This document shows positions 5,923-13,477 of a stretch of DNA of 14,945 bases, piece by piece. Where the stretch lies: contig WTAW01000154.1 in NCBI GenBank assembly GCA_013139435.1, positions 1 to 14,945 of the forward strand. Direction: 5' to 3'. Within the stretch, counting starts at the first letter, position 1, and each line of letters starts with the position of its first letter. A model generated the notes under the pieces. The model saw nothing but the letters and a program-made list of their open reading frames with translations. It did not search any database and was not told where the DNA came from. The position numbers were made by a program, and so were the translations under genes. The DNA comes from Candidatus Aminicenantota bacterium (GTDB lineage Bacteria; Acidobacteriota; Aminicenantia; Aminicenantales; Aminicenantaceae).

Positions 5923-8361
5923 TCAAGTGCGGGGTTTTGTTTTTGGGGAGAAGTTTAGGAAGAGGGGCGCGATAAGATACCCGGCCCCTGCAAGAAAAAG
6001 CACAAGACTGTACCCTCCGGTAAACGCGATCAGCAGTGCGACAACAGAATTGATGACGGAAGAAAAGGCATTGATGGCCCATGCCCACGGGATCCATTTT
6101 TTCCCGGTTTGATCAAGGAGCCGAATTCCCGAAGGAAAAGGAAATCCCATGAGAAAGCCCACAGGGAAAATGGATAGGAAAGTCAGCAAGATCCTGTATC
6201 CGATGCGGACTCCGATGAGATTCTCATGAATAGTGGGGAAAATAAATAAGGATGCGAATATTAACACGCTGCAAAAGATGAAACACCGTCGGAGATTCTT
6301 AATAATATTCTCACCAAGAATTTTTTTTGAGAGCAAGCTGCCCAGTCCAGAAGAGAGAAGGAGTGAGAACAGGATGACGCTGAATGAATAGAGAGGATGT
6401 CCCAGGTAGAGGATAAATTTATGGATCAGTGTGATCTCCACGAACATGAATGCCATACCGATCAAACCGAAGTAGAAAAAAACATTTTGAGAGATTCCTT
6501 GTTTTAAACCCAAGTCTTTCTTCTCTCTCCGGGCAAAGAGGAGTGGCAGCAAAATCAGGATAAACGCGACCACGATAGCTTGGATAAGGATCAGGGGCAG
6601 CAGAAATTCACCCTGGAAGAAAGGCAAGAGTTTCTGGCCGAGCGATTGGAATGTTGCTTTGAGTTTGCGGAGTTTGAAGAAGTTATAGAAGAAAGGACGT
6701 TCATCCGAGACAGGTTTTATCTGGAATAGGTAAAAGTCGGTGAACTCTTCTCTACGGTCTGGAGAGAGAAGGTTATGACAGTACTCATAGTACAAAGGTT
6801 TTTCGAACATATTATAGATGTTGGCCTCGTTGGCTCTTATTCCAGGATAGTGCACCAGATCAAACCGGAATTTGTCTGCAAAGTCCTTCAGTTTCTGTAT
6901 GTCTGACTGTGTAAAAATGCTCTTTTTTATAAAGTAGCTGATCGTCCCCCAGCTGCGGATGGCAATGATATGTGATGCAGGATTCTCGCCTGCTCGTTCA
7001 AGGGCCTCGATCCAGGTTGCCAATACGCGCAATTCCTGACGTGGAGGAGGCAGCAGATAAAAGCTCATGCTAATGATCCCATCGGCGGATAACCTTTTGA
7101 AAAGGCTCATGAAGGACTCGACAGTAAAAAGATAGTTTTCGCCGAATCCCAACAAGCCTGTTCCAGTAGACCCAAAAATATCGGTCAGGGAGAGAACGAT
7201 AAGATTGTAGAGTTCTTTATCCTTTTCTATGGCTGTTCGGCTGGCTGATGAGACGATCTGAATATGGTCTCCCTTGTAGAGATCCCCTGAAAACACAGCG
7301 AGTTCGTCGCGGAGCAGGCTCACGATAAGAGGATTGTTTTCGATCACAGTTATGGCCGGAGCCCGATTCTGCAATGCACTCAGAACGTCCAATCCTCCTT
7401 TGGGCTCTAGAATGAGAACCTTGGGAGTTTTGGCGATCAAATAGGGAAAAGAAGAGGGCAGGTAAGACAGGAATTGGATCGTATGCGTATCTCGGTTTTT
7501 AAAACTTGTCACAGCTGTGAGCTCTCCTCCATCGATAGAGAGGCCCACTTGTGTGGGGAGTACTTCTGTGTACAGGAGGCTAAGTCCAGGGGCGAAGCGC
7601 ACAGCTGGAGATTCGATGATGTCGATGCGTGAAATACCGTTCCACTTGGTAAGAAGTGTTTTTGCCTCTGTGTATTGCATAGCGAGAGGGAGCGCTTTAA
7701 ATGGGGATATCCTGAAACTCAACCAGGCTGGTGAGGAGAGGAAGAGACCTATCCCCATAAAAAAAAGAAAACCAAGCAAGATTTTATAGAGAAAAACTTG
7801 TCTCTGGGCAAAGAGCGCCGAAGCTACAAGTGCAAGTAGAGAGATGATCAGAATCACGCCTCGGTCTCCCTTCGGAAGAAAGATCAAAACAGCAAAGATG
7901 ATGCCGCAGCTAGCACCGACAAGATCGAAAAAGTAGATCTTGTTCACTTGGGCAGGAGTGTGGGCGATGGCCAAAGCGATCGTCAGGCCAGCGAAAAAAA
8001 AAGGCACACTGAGAAGGGCGTAATACAGAAAAATCAAAACAACGTGATGGGCATCCCATGCAAGCTGGATGAAATCAAAGGGGATCCTGTTGCACAGGAG
8101 AAAGCAAAAAACCACAGAACAGGCAAAGGCCAGGGACGTGTACGATAAAACCTTGTCTCTGTCGTAAGCGTGAACACGCTTAGAAACAGCCAGGGCAGAA
8201 CCGCTTGCCCCGTATCCCAAGAACGTGATGCTGACAACTAAAAAGGCAAAATGGTAGTGCTGAGAAATGCTGAAATACCTGGTGAGAGTGATCTCCAAGC
8301 AGAGGGTGGCCGCAGATACGAGGAAAACTCCCGCCAAGATCCGAAGCCTTAGTTTTTCCAC
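5923..8361 (-). CDS. Polytopic membrane protein with spermidine-synthase/methyltransferase-like core
   Basis: The product (812 residues, GTG start at 8361) has three parts. An N-terminal membrane block (about 8-211, six or seven helices) contains SITFLGYGASGSALAV. A soluble Rossmann-type domain (about 240-570) follows. The C-terminal membrane block (about 586-803) contains GMAFMFVEITLIHKFI and FPVGFLMGFPFPSGIRLL. The core resembles spermidine synthases and SAM-dependent methyltransferases: VLILEPKGG (315-323) in place of the usual glycine-rich GGGDGG loop, acidic VIENNP (339-344), YNLIVLSLTDIFG (385-397) and GENYLFTVESF (407-417). VSDERPFFYNFF (551-562) is typical of large membrane-bound relatives. 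The catalytic aspartates of true aminopropyltransferases are not evident, so spermidine synthesis is doubtful and the substrate is unknown. The upstream region is very AT-rich with a weak ribosome site. The gene is divergent from the phosphohexomutase gene. Confidence 0.85.
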   Translation of the reverse strand: MEKLRLRILAGVFLVSAATLCLEITLTRYFSISQHYHFAFLVVSITFLGYGASGSALAVSKRVHAYDRDKVLSYTSLAFACSVVFCFLLCNRIPFDFIQLAWDAHHVVLIFLYYALLSVPFFFAGLTIALAIAHTPAQVNKIYFFDLVGASCGIIFAVLIFLPKGDRGVILIISLLALVASALFAQRQVFLYKILLGFLFFMGIGLFLSSPAWLSFRISPFKALPLAMQYTEAKTLLTKWNGISRIDIIESPAVRFAPGLSLLYTEVLPTQVGLSIDGGELTAVTSFKNRDTHTIQFLSYLPSSFPYLIAKTPKVLILEPKGGLDVLSALQNRAPAITVIENNPLIVSLLRDELAVFSGDLYKGDHIQIVSSASRTAIEKDKELYNLIVLSLTDIFGSTGTGLLGFGENYLFTVESFMSLFKRLSADGIISMSFYLLPPPRQELRVLATWIEALERAGENPASHIIAIRSWGTISYFIKKSIFTQSDIQKLKDFADKFRFDLVHYPGIRANEANIYNMFEKPLYYEYCHNLLSPDRREEFTDFYLFQIKPVSDERPFFYNFFKLRKLKATFQSLGQKLLPFFQGEFLLPLILIQAIVVAFILILLPLLFARREKKDLGLKQGISQNVFFYFGLIGMAFMFVEITLIHKFILYLGHPLYSFSVILFSLLLSSGLGSLLSKKILGENIIKNLRRCFIFCSVLIFASLFIFPTIHENLIGVRIGYRILLTFLSIFPVGFLMGFPFPSGIRLLDQTGKKWIPWAWAINAFSSVINSVVALLIAFTGGYSLVLFLAGAGYLIAPLFLNFSPKTKPRT

Positions 8362-8433
8362 CTTATATATATTAATGATTGGTTAATATAAATTAAACCC
8401 CTAATTCAAAAAATAAAAGATGTTATTTCTGAG

Positions 8434-8442
8434 TGATATAAG
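8434..8442 (+). promoter_or_regulatory. Candidate extended -10 promoter for the phosphohexomutase gene
   Basis: TGATATAAG (8434-8442) fits the extended -10 pattern TGnTATAAT with one mismatch, about 47 nt before the start codon. No good -35 is seen 17 bp upstream, which extended -10 promoters can tolerate. The surrounding 8362-8488 region is strongly AT-rich and probably also drives the divergent membrane-protein gene, but I cannot pick boxes for that one. Confidence 0.35.
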
Positions 8443-8488
8443 TATTGAATTTGGGGGAAGGTTGTGTTAATTTTGAGTCAAAAAGAGA

Positions 8489-9889
8489 ATGATCAAATTT
8501 GGCACTTCTGGATGGCGAGCCATAATGGGGGAGGAATTTACATTCCAGAATGTCAGGATTGTGGTTCAGGCTATTGCCAACTATATGAGAAAAGAGTTTG
8601 CTGGAGAGAATATCTCTGTTATCGTGAATTATGATACGCGATTTTTATCAGAGAGATTCGCTTTTGAAGCAGCCAAAGTACTATCCCATAATCAAATTCA
8701 CACTTACCTCTCCGACAGAGATGCTCCATCTCAAGCCCAAGCATATCAAGTGATAAAACGTGAGGCCCATGGGGGCATTAATTTTACCGCATCCTTCAAT
8801 CCCCCTGAATATAATGGTTTGAAGTTCAATGTCGAGTCGGGGGCACCCGCACTTCCTGAGGTCACCGATCAGATCGAAAAGAATATCAGACAATTGAGCA
8901 AAGATTTTTCTTTCTGTCCCTATTACCCCAAATCGGAATACATTGAAAAAATCAACCTGCAGCAGGATTATCTGATGTTCATTCAGGACAAGATCGATTT
9001 TGAGCTCATACGCAAGTCTAAGATCAGGATAGCTGCAGATTTGCTGTATGGGACAAGCCGTGAATACCTGGATGAGATCTTAGAAGAGAACCATATCCCC
9101 ATTGAGGAGCTCCACGGCTATATCGATCCTTATTTTGGGGGGCTCACTCCTTCGTGTACAGAGGAGAACCTTGGAGAATTAAAGAAGTTCATCAAGGAGA
9201 AAAAATGCCAGTTGGGGATTGCCACTGATTGTGATGGGGATCGTTTCGGGATCGTCGATGAAAAAGGGAACTTTATTGATCCGAACCTGGTTCTATCTCT
9301 TCTTCTGGAGTATCTTATCGAGAATAAAAACTGGAGAGGGGGGGTTGCCCGATCGGTAGCAACGACGCACCTAATAGACCGAATTGCCAGAGAGTATGAC
9401 TGTCCTTTATATAAAACTCCGGTTGGATTCAAATTTCTGGCCGATCTTTTCCTGAAAGGTCAGATCATGTTCGGAGGAGAGGAGAGTGCTTGTATCGTGC
9501 TTAAAGACCATCTCCCCGAAAAGGACGGCATTGTCGCTGGGCTTCTTGTTGCAGAGATGATGGCTGCTTCTGGGAAGAAGTTATCGGAACATCTGGATGA
9601 TCTCTTTAAGAAATACGGAAAAAGAGTAGGAGAGCAGAGGACGATTCCTCTGACCCTGGACAGAGAGAGAAAGCTAAGGAAGCTCAGGAAGCATCCCCCT
9701 TCTCAACTCGATGGGAGAAAGGTCAGCAATGTCGAGATCATCGATGGCATTAAACTGGATTTCAGCAACGATGATTGGATCCTTTTGAGGAGTTCGGGAA
9801 CCGAACCCTTGATACGCTGCTATGCAGAGGCGGGCACACCAAAGGATGTCAAGAGGCTTTTAAGGTCTGGCTTGGAGAAGCTGTCTTGA
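8489..9889 (+). CDS. Phosphoglucomutase/phosphomannomutase family protein
   Basis: Alpha-D-phosphohexomutases interconvert sugar 1- and 6-phosphates, feeding cell-envelope polysaccharide and nucleotide-sugar synthesis. The 466-residue product starts IKFGTSGWRAIMGEEFTF, as in this family. It has the phosphoserine loop TASFNPPEYNGLKF (100-113, S102), the metal loop DCDGDR (247-252, three Asp), the sugar-binding GGEES (329-333) and the phosphate-binding SSGTEPLIRCYAE (435-447). The phosphoserine loop is usually TASHNP, but here Phe replaces His. The sugar loop ends ESA rather than the common ESGH. Whether glucose or mannose phosphate is preferred cannot be read from sequence. The ATG at 8489 has only a weak GAGA upstream. 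Its TGA overlaps the TTG start of the ftsB-like gene, suggesting translational coupling. Confidence 0.92.
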   Translation: MIKFGTSGWRAIMGEEFTFQNVRIVVQAIANYMRKEFAGENISVIVNYDTRFLSERFAFEAAKVLSHNQIHTYLSDRDAPSQAQAYQVIKREAHGGINFTASFNPPEYNGLKFNVESGAPALPEVTDQIEKNIRQLSKDFSFCPYYPKSEYIEKINLQQDYLMFIQDKIDFELIRKSKIRIAADLLYGTSREYLDEILEENHIPIEELHGYIDPYFGGLTPSCTEENLGELKKFIKEKKCQLGIATDCDGDRFGIVDEKGNFIDPNLVLSLLLEYLIENKNWRGGVARSVATTHLIDRIAREYDCPLYKTPVGFKFLADLFLKGQIMFGGEESACIVLKDHLPEKDGIVAGLLVAEMMAASGKKLSEHLDDLFKKYGKRVGEQRTIPLTLDRERKLRKLRKHPPSQLDGRKVSNVEIIDGIKLDFSNDDWILLRSSGTEPLIRCYAEAGTPKDVKRLLRSGLEKLS

Positions 9890-10191
9890 GAACAAGAAAG
9901 AAGAGGCAAGGTCTGTCTTTGAGGAGAAAACTTTTCTTGTCAGGGGCAGCATTTCTTTTTCTTGTTTTTCTTATCGCCTCATTTTTTGGGGAGAGAGGTT
10001 TGATCGAGGTGTACCAAACACAAAAAAAGAAGAACACCTTACTGCAGGAAAAGATGGGACTCCTTACAGAAAAAAGGAAGCTGGAGAGAGAGATAGAAGA
10101 GCTAAAGACAAATCCCGAAGCTGTCGAAAAAAAAGCACGAGAAAAACTCTGGCTGATGAAACCGGACGAGATCGTCATCATAATTCGCTAG
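9886..10191 (+). CDS. FtsB/DivIC-like septum formation initiator protein
   Basis: FtsB/DivIC proteins are small bitopic divisome components that bridge FtsL and FtsQ-type proteins and help trigger septal wall synthesis. From a TTG at 9886 the product is 101 residues, the normal length. It has a basic cytoplasmic N-terminus (1-15), one membrane helix (about 16-34), then GERGLIEVYQ and a Lys/Glu-rich coiled coil (about 41-76). The C-terminal AREKLWLMKPDEIV (84-97) matches the family's AREkLgmvkPdEiv ending. The start is chosen because GGAG (9874-9877) lies 8 nt upstream and the TTG overlaps the phosphohexomutase TGA as TTGA. A longer in-frame ATG at 9775 would run 37 codons inside the upstream gene and is unlikely. 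FtsB and DivIC cannot be told apart from sequence alone. Confidence 0.85.
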   Translation: MRTRKKRQGLSLRRKLFLSGAAFLFLVFLIASFFGERGLIEVYQTQKKKNTLLQEKMGLLTEKRKLEREIEELKTNPEAVEKKAREKLWLMKPDEIVIIIR

Positions 10192-10292
10192 TCTCTTCCC
10201 TTTGCTACTCTGTCCGCTGGCTTTTTCTTTCTTATTCCTCCGATGCAAACTCTTAAGTGTCTTTTTAAAGGAAATTAGAGTGAGAAAATAGA
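10192..10292. other. Short non-coding stretch after the ftsB-like gene
   Basis: I see no gene, no GC-rich hairpin followed by a T-run and no convincing promoter in these 101 bases. T-rich patches occur but without a stem, so any terminator for the upstream pair is not of the simple intrinsic kind. Confidence 0.5.
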
Positions 10293-10304
10293 TTGGACTA
10301 TTCA

Positions 10305-10412
10305 CGAGTTGAGGTCGCTGCAAAGGCAAGGAAGTGGCCCACGAAGCTGTAGTGAACTACCGCAAGTGGGCTACAACGAAGACTTTGTAGTGAGATCGGC
10401 TCGCCCTTAGGG
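10305..10412. repeat. 108-bp GC-richer insert with imperfect tandem repeat and hairpins
   Basis: This segment separates the two halves of the left inverted-repeat arm and is richer in G and C than its surroundings. It contains two imperfect direct copies of a unit beginning AAGTGG and running through CGAAG to TGTAGTGA (about 10332-10355 and 10364-10392). GTGGCCCAC (10334-10342) can pair fully with GTGGGCTAC (10366-10374), with one G-U, enclosing a GTAG-TGAA-CTAC hairpin (10349-10360). Alternatively CTACAA (10371-10376) pairs with TTGTAG (10385-10390); the two foldings exclude each other. No coding frame is apparent. A REP-like dispersed repeat is my best guess. Confidence 0.5.
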
Positions 10413-10507
10413 TAAAAAATGTCGATTATAAATAGAAAGCACATTAAAAACAGATATGTCCAGGTGATTCACTAGAAGAATAATGTGAATATTTGGAACT
10501 GTTTTTG

Positions 10508-10536
10508 TTGAGTAAAGTATCGACGTTTTTTATGAA
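10508..10536 (+). promoter_or_regulatory. Weak candidate promoter for the helicase-nuclease gene
   Basis: TTGAGT (10508-10513), a 17-bp spacer and TATGAA (10531-10536) match consensus at four of six positions each. The -10 lies in the right arm of the inverted-repeat element. If real, the element supplies the promoter of the downstream gene. The match is weak. Confidence 0.25.
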
Positions 10537-10556
10537 TAGTCCAAGATAGTGGAATA

Positions 10557-13448
10557 ATGGAATTATTGGAAGGCTTAAACGAGGAACAAAAAGCAGCTGT
10601 TATTCATGGCGATGGACCACTTCTGATCATTGCAGGAGCTGGCACTGGAAAGACAAAGGTCATCACTCACCGTATCGCTTATTTGATCGCATCGAAAGGT
10701 GCCAAGCCTGAGGAAATACTTGCCGTAACTTTTACCGAAAAAGCAGCCAGTGAGATGGAAGAGAGGGTCGATCTCCTGGTTCCTTACGGCTACTCCTATG
10801 TTGATATCTCCACATTCAATTCCTTCGGTGAAAAGATCCTAAGGAACACCATCCATGAAATGGGCTACTTTTTAGATTTTAAGCTGTTGGACGATGTGGA
10901 ACAGGCCATCTTTTTTAGGGAACATCTTTTTCAGTTTCCTTTGAAATACTACAGGCCACTGAGCCTCCCTACAAAACATGTCCAAGAGCTTTTATCGGCC
11001 ATAAAAAGATTGAAACAGGAAGATATCCGGCCTGAAGAGTATCTGGATTATGCCAAGGATCTCGAGACAAAAGCCAAGGATGCTGTCGAGTTGGAACAGG
11101 CCCAAAAGCATCTGGAAATGGCTCAGGTGTATAGAGAGTACCAGGCTTTATTGGTCAAAGAAGGCAAAATCGATTTTGAGGATCAAGTCGTATTAACGGT
11201 GAAACTGTTCAAGGAACGACCCTCTGTACTCGAAGAATTCCAGCAGAAGTATAAATACATTCTTGTCGATGAATTCCAGGATACCAATTACATCCAGTTC
11301 GAACTACTCAAGTTGCTCTGTCAGAAACATCAAAACTTAACTGTTGTCGGTGATGACGATCAGAGCATTTTTAGGTTTCGTGGCGCTTCATTGAGCAACA
11401 TCAGAAGTTTTCGGACAATCTATCCGGATGCCAAAAAAGTCGTTCTAGTAAAGAACTACCGTTCAACACAAGATATCCTCGATTCCTCCTACCGGCTGAT
11501 CCAGCATAACAATCCAGACAGGCTGGAGCTTCAGGAGAAGGTGGACAAGAGGTTGGAGTCGACGATCACACATAAAGGAAAAAGTATCCACATGTTTCAG
11601 CTGGATACACTCTCCCATGAAGCGGATAAAGTGGCTGAGATCATCTTAGAAAAGACAAAAGAGGGCTACAACTTCAAAGACCTGGCGATTTTGGTGCGGC
11701 GCAATGCCGATGCCGATCCCTTTCTTAGAGCTTTAAACATGAAAGAAATTCCCTTCCGATTCTCTGGAAGTCGGGGACTCTACGCCCAGGAAGAAGTGAA
11801 GATCCTTGTTTCCTTTATTCGGGCATTGACAGATCTTGAGGATAGCAAGAGCCTTTTTCACCTTTCTCTATCCGATGCTTATGGGATGGACCCATATGAT
11901 CTTACTAAGCTTTCGAACTTTGCTACCAAGAAACATCTACCTTTGCATCGTGTGTTCAAGATGGTCTCAGCAGGACAAAGCCCTGCTGACCTTTCTGCTC
12001 CCAGTGAAGCAAAAGTGAAAAAGATCTTTGGCGATTTGCTCTTTTTCTCCCAACTTGCCGGTACACAGAACGCCGGGCGAGTCCTGTATTCTTTTCTTGA
12101 AAGATCGGGCTTCCTTAAAGACCTTGTGGAAAAGGGAGGCCTTTCAGGGGAGATAAAGATTAAAAACATTCGTATTTTCTTTGACAAAGTGAAAAATTTC
12201 TCAGAGTTAAGCGAAGATGATTCGATGTTCTCCTTTGCTGAACACCTTGACCTCCTCCAACAGGTGGGAGACAACCCTGCTTCGGCTGAAGCTGAAATGG
12301 AGGAGGACGCTGTTAATGTTCTGACTGTTCACAAGGCCAAAGGATTGGAGTTTCCCATCGTTTTTATGGTCAGCTTGATCGCAGACAGGTTCCCAGGACG
12401 CCAGAGGCGGGAAAAGATCCCTGTTCCTGATGAGCTGCTCAATGAGGAATTGCCGGAACGCGAGAACTATCTTCAGGAAGAAAGACGTCTTTTCTATGTG
12501 GGCATGACACGGGCGGAGAAGCTTCTGTATTTGGTCTGGTCAAAGGACTACGGGCTGAAAAGACCAAAAAAAGTCAGCCCTTTTGTTTTGGAAGCGCTCG
12601 ACCTTCCCCAATCACCCGAGGAAACTTTGCGCACCTCGGCTCTGGAAGAGATCAAAAGGTATGCCCCGAGCTTCTCACGGAATATCCCTCAGGCCAAAGT
12701 GAAAGAGGGGGGATCTCTCACACTCAGTTTTTTCCGGGTGGATGACTATTTGACCTGCCCTCTCAAGTACAAATACAGGCAAGTGATGCGCATTCCTGTG
12801 CTCCCGCATCACAATCTGGTGTACGGGCGTGTCCTGCACAACACGATCCATTTTTTCCTGAAGCACAGGATGTCTGGGAGAACGATCAGTGAAGAGGAGC
12901 TGATCAAAGAGTACCTCGAGCACTGGATCAATGAAGGATTTTTGAGCAGAGAACATGAAGAAATGAGAAAGAAGGATGGCGAAAAGGCTCTGCGCCTATT
13001 TTACCATCGGCAAGAATCTTCGGGGAGGAATCCTCTTTACCTGGAGAAAGAATTCCGGTGGCAGCACAATCATGTGAAATTTACCGGTCGATGGGACAGG
13101 ATCGATCTCCTCAATAAAGGGGGTGTGATCATCGATTATAAAGCGACTGGCGTTAAGGACCAGAAAGAGGCAAACAAGAGGGCCAAAGAGAGTTTACAGA
13201 TGGACTTATATGCTCTGTCCTTCGCCAAGACACAGGACCTTCTACTCGTGGAGACCCAGCTCTATTTCCTCGAGTCTGATATTATCGGTCATGCTGAGAA
13301 GGGGCAAAAGGAGCAGGACAGAGCTATGGCGAAGATCGAGGCAGCAGAGGCAGGAATAAGGCAGGAAGACTATCGGGCCAAACCGGACTGGCACAACTGC
13401 AATTTTTGTGACTTCAAGACGATCTGTCCAGACTCCTACGCTTACTAA
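10557..13448 (+). CDS. UvrD/PcrA-type helicase fused to a RecB/AddB-like Fe-S nuclease
   Basis: The 963-residue product joins a superfamily 1A DNA helicase to a PD-(D/E)XK nuclease, suggesting double-strand-end processing or repair. Helicase motifs run in order: Q motif LNEEQKAAV (7-15), Walker A AGAGTGKTK (26-34, K32), Ia TFTEKAA (58-64), II VDEFQDT (237-243), III VGDDDQSIFRFRGA (264-277), IV NYRST (300-304), V LTVHKAKGLEFP (589-600) and VI RRLFYVGMTRAEK (643-655). The nuclease domain (about 725-960) has GRVLH (H761), GRWDRID (D847), IIDYKAT (D860, K862) and QMDLY (Q881, Y885). C734 plus C948-x2-C951-x5-C957 is the four-cysteine iron-sulfur pattern of AddB, Cas4 and Dna2. Architecture resembles AdnA/AdnB subunits, but no partner is adjacent. 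The ribosome site is weak (GTGGA). Its stop lies 29 bp from the convergent sppA end. Confidence 0.93.
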   Translation: MELLEGLNEEQKAAVIHGDGPLLIIAGAGTGKTKVITHRIAYLIASKGAKPEEILAVTFTEKAASEMEERVDLLVPYGYSYVDISTFNSFGEKILRNTIHEMGYFLDFKLLDDVEQAIFFREHLFQFPLKYYRPLSLPTKHVQELLSAIKRLKQEDIRPEEYLDYAKDLETKAKDAVELEQAQKHLEMAQVYREYQALLVKEGKIDFEDQVVLTVKLFKERPSVLEEFQQKYKYILVDEFQDTNYIQFELLKLLCQKHQNLTVVGDDDQSIFRFRGASLSNIRSFRTIYPDAKKVVLVKNYRSTQDILDSSYRLIQHNNPDRLELQEKVDKRLESTITHKGKSIHMFQLDTLSHEADKVAEIILEKTKEGYNFKDLAILVRRNADADPFLRALNMKEIPFRFSGSRGLYAQEEVKILVSFIRALTDLEDSKSLFHLSLSDAYGMDPYDLTKLSNFATKKHLPLHRVFKMVSAGQSPADLSAPSEAKVKKIFGDLLFFSQLAGTQNAGRVLYSFLERSGFLKDLVEKGGLSGEIKIKNIRIFFDKVKNFSELSEDDSMFSFAEHLDLLQQVGDNPASAEAEMEEDAVNVLTVHKAKGLEFPIVFMVSLIADRFPGRQRREKIPVPDELLNEELPERENYLQEERRLFYVGMTRAEKLLYLVWSKDYGLKRPKKVSPFVLEALDLPQSPEETLRTSALEEIKRYAPSFSRNIPQAKVKEGGSLTLSFFRVDDYLTCPLKYKYRQVMRIPVLPHHNLVYGRVLHNTIHFFLKHRMSGRTISEEELIKEYLEHWINEGFLSREHEEMRKKDGEKALRLFYHRQESSGRNPLYLEKEFRWQHNHVKFTGRWDRIDLLNKGGVIIDYKATGVKDQKEANKRAKESLQMDLYALSFAKTQDLLLVETQLYFLESDIIGHAEKGQKEQDRAMAKIEAAEAGIRQEDYRAKPDWHNCNFCDFKTICPDSYAY

Positions 13449-13477
13449 CGAATATGATAGATATGCCGGCCTAGCTT

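Larger units (their letters stand above)
10293..10544. mobile_element. Putative MITE-like inverted-repeat element, apparently interrupted
   Basis: TTGGACTATTCA (10293-10304) has its perfect reverse complement TGAATAGTCCAA at 10533-10544. Directly inside the right arm, ATCGACGTTTTTTA (10519-10532) is the complement of TAAAAAATGTCGAT (10413-10426) except for one T/G position. The right arm is thus a continuous 26 bp, while its left counterpart is cut in two by bases 10305-10412. The simplest reading is a non-coding element of about 144 bp with 26-bp terminal inverted repeats that later received a 108-bp insert. Further internal complementary pairs occur (CACATTA 10440-10446 with TAATGTG 10481-10487; AAAAACAG 10446-10453 with CTGTTTTT 10499-10506). 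No transposase is encoded and no clear target duplication is seen (only GA on both sides). The element ends 12 bp before the helicase-nuclease start codon. Confidence 0.6.

Noticed and set aside
8464..8640. Small frame from GTG 8464 after a purine-rich GGGGGAAGG
   Set aside because: It overlaps the mutase gene out of frame and resembles no protein; the motif-bearing mutase frame is clearly the real one.
9775..9885. Longer start for the FtsB-like protein
   Set aside because: The extra 37 residues overlap the mutase active-site codons, are unlike FtsB N-termini, and the TTG at 9886 has a well-placed ribosome site.
10293..10544. CRISPR array or tRNA-like RNA
   Set aside because: The repeats are few, unequal and inverted rather than regularly spaced, and no cloverleaf or CCA end is seen.
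13449..13477. Bidirectional terminator between the helicase-nuclease gene and sppA
   Set aside because: The 29-bp gap has no GC-rich stem with T-run; only a 4-bp stem can be drawn, inside the sppA coding end.
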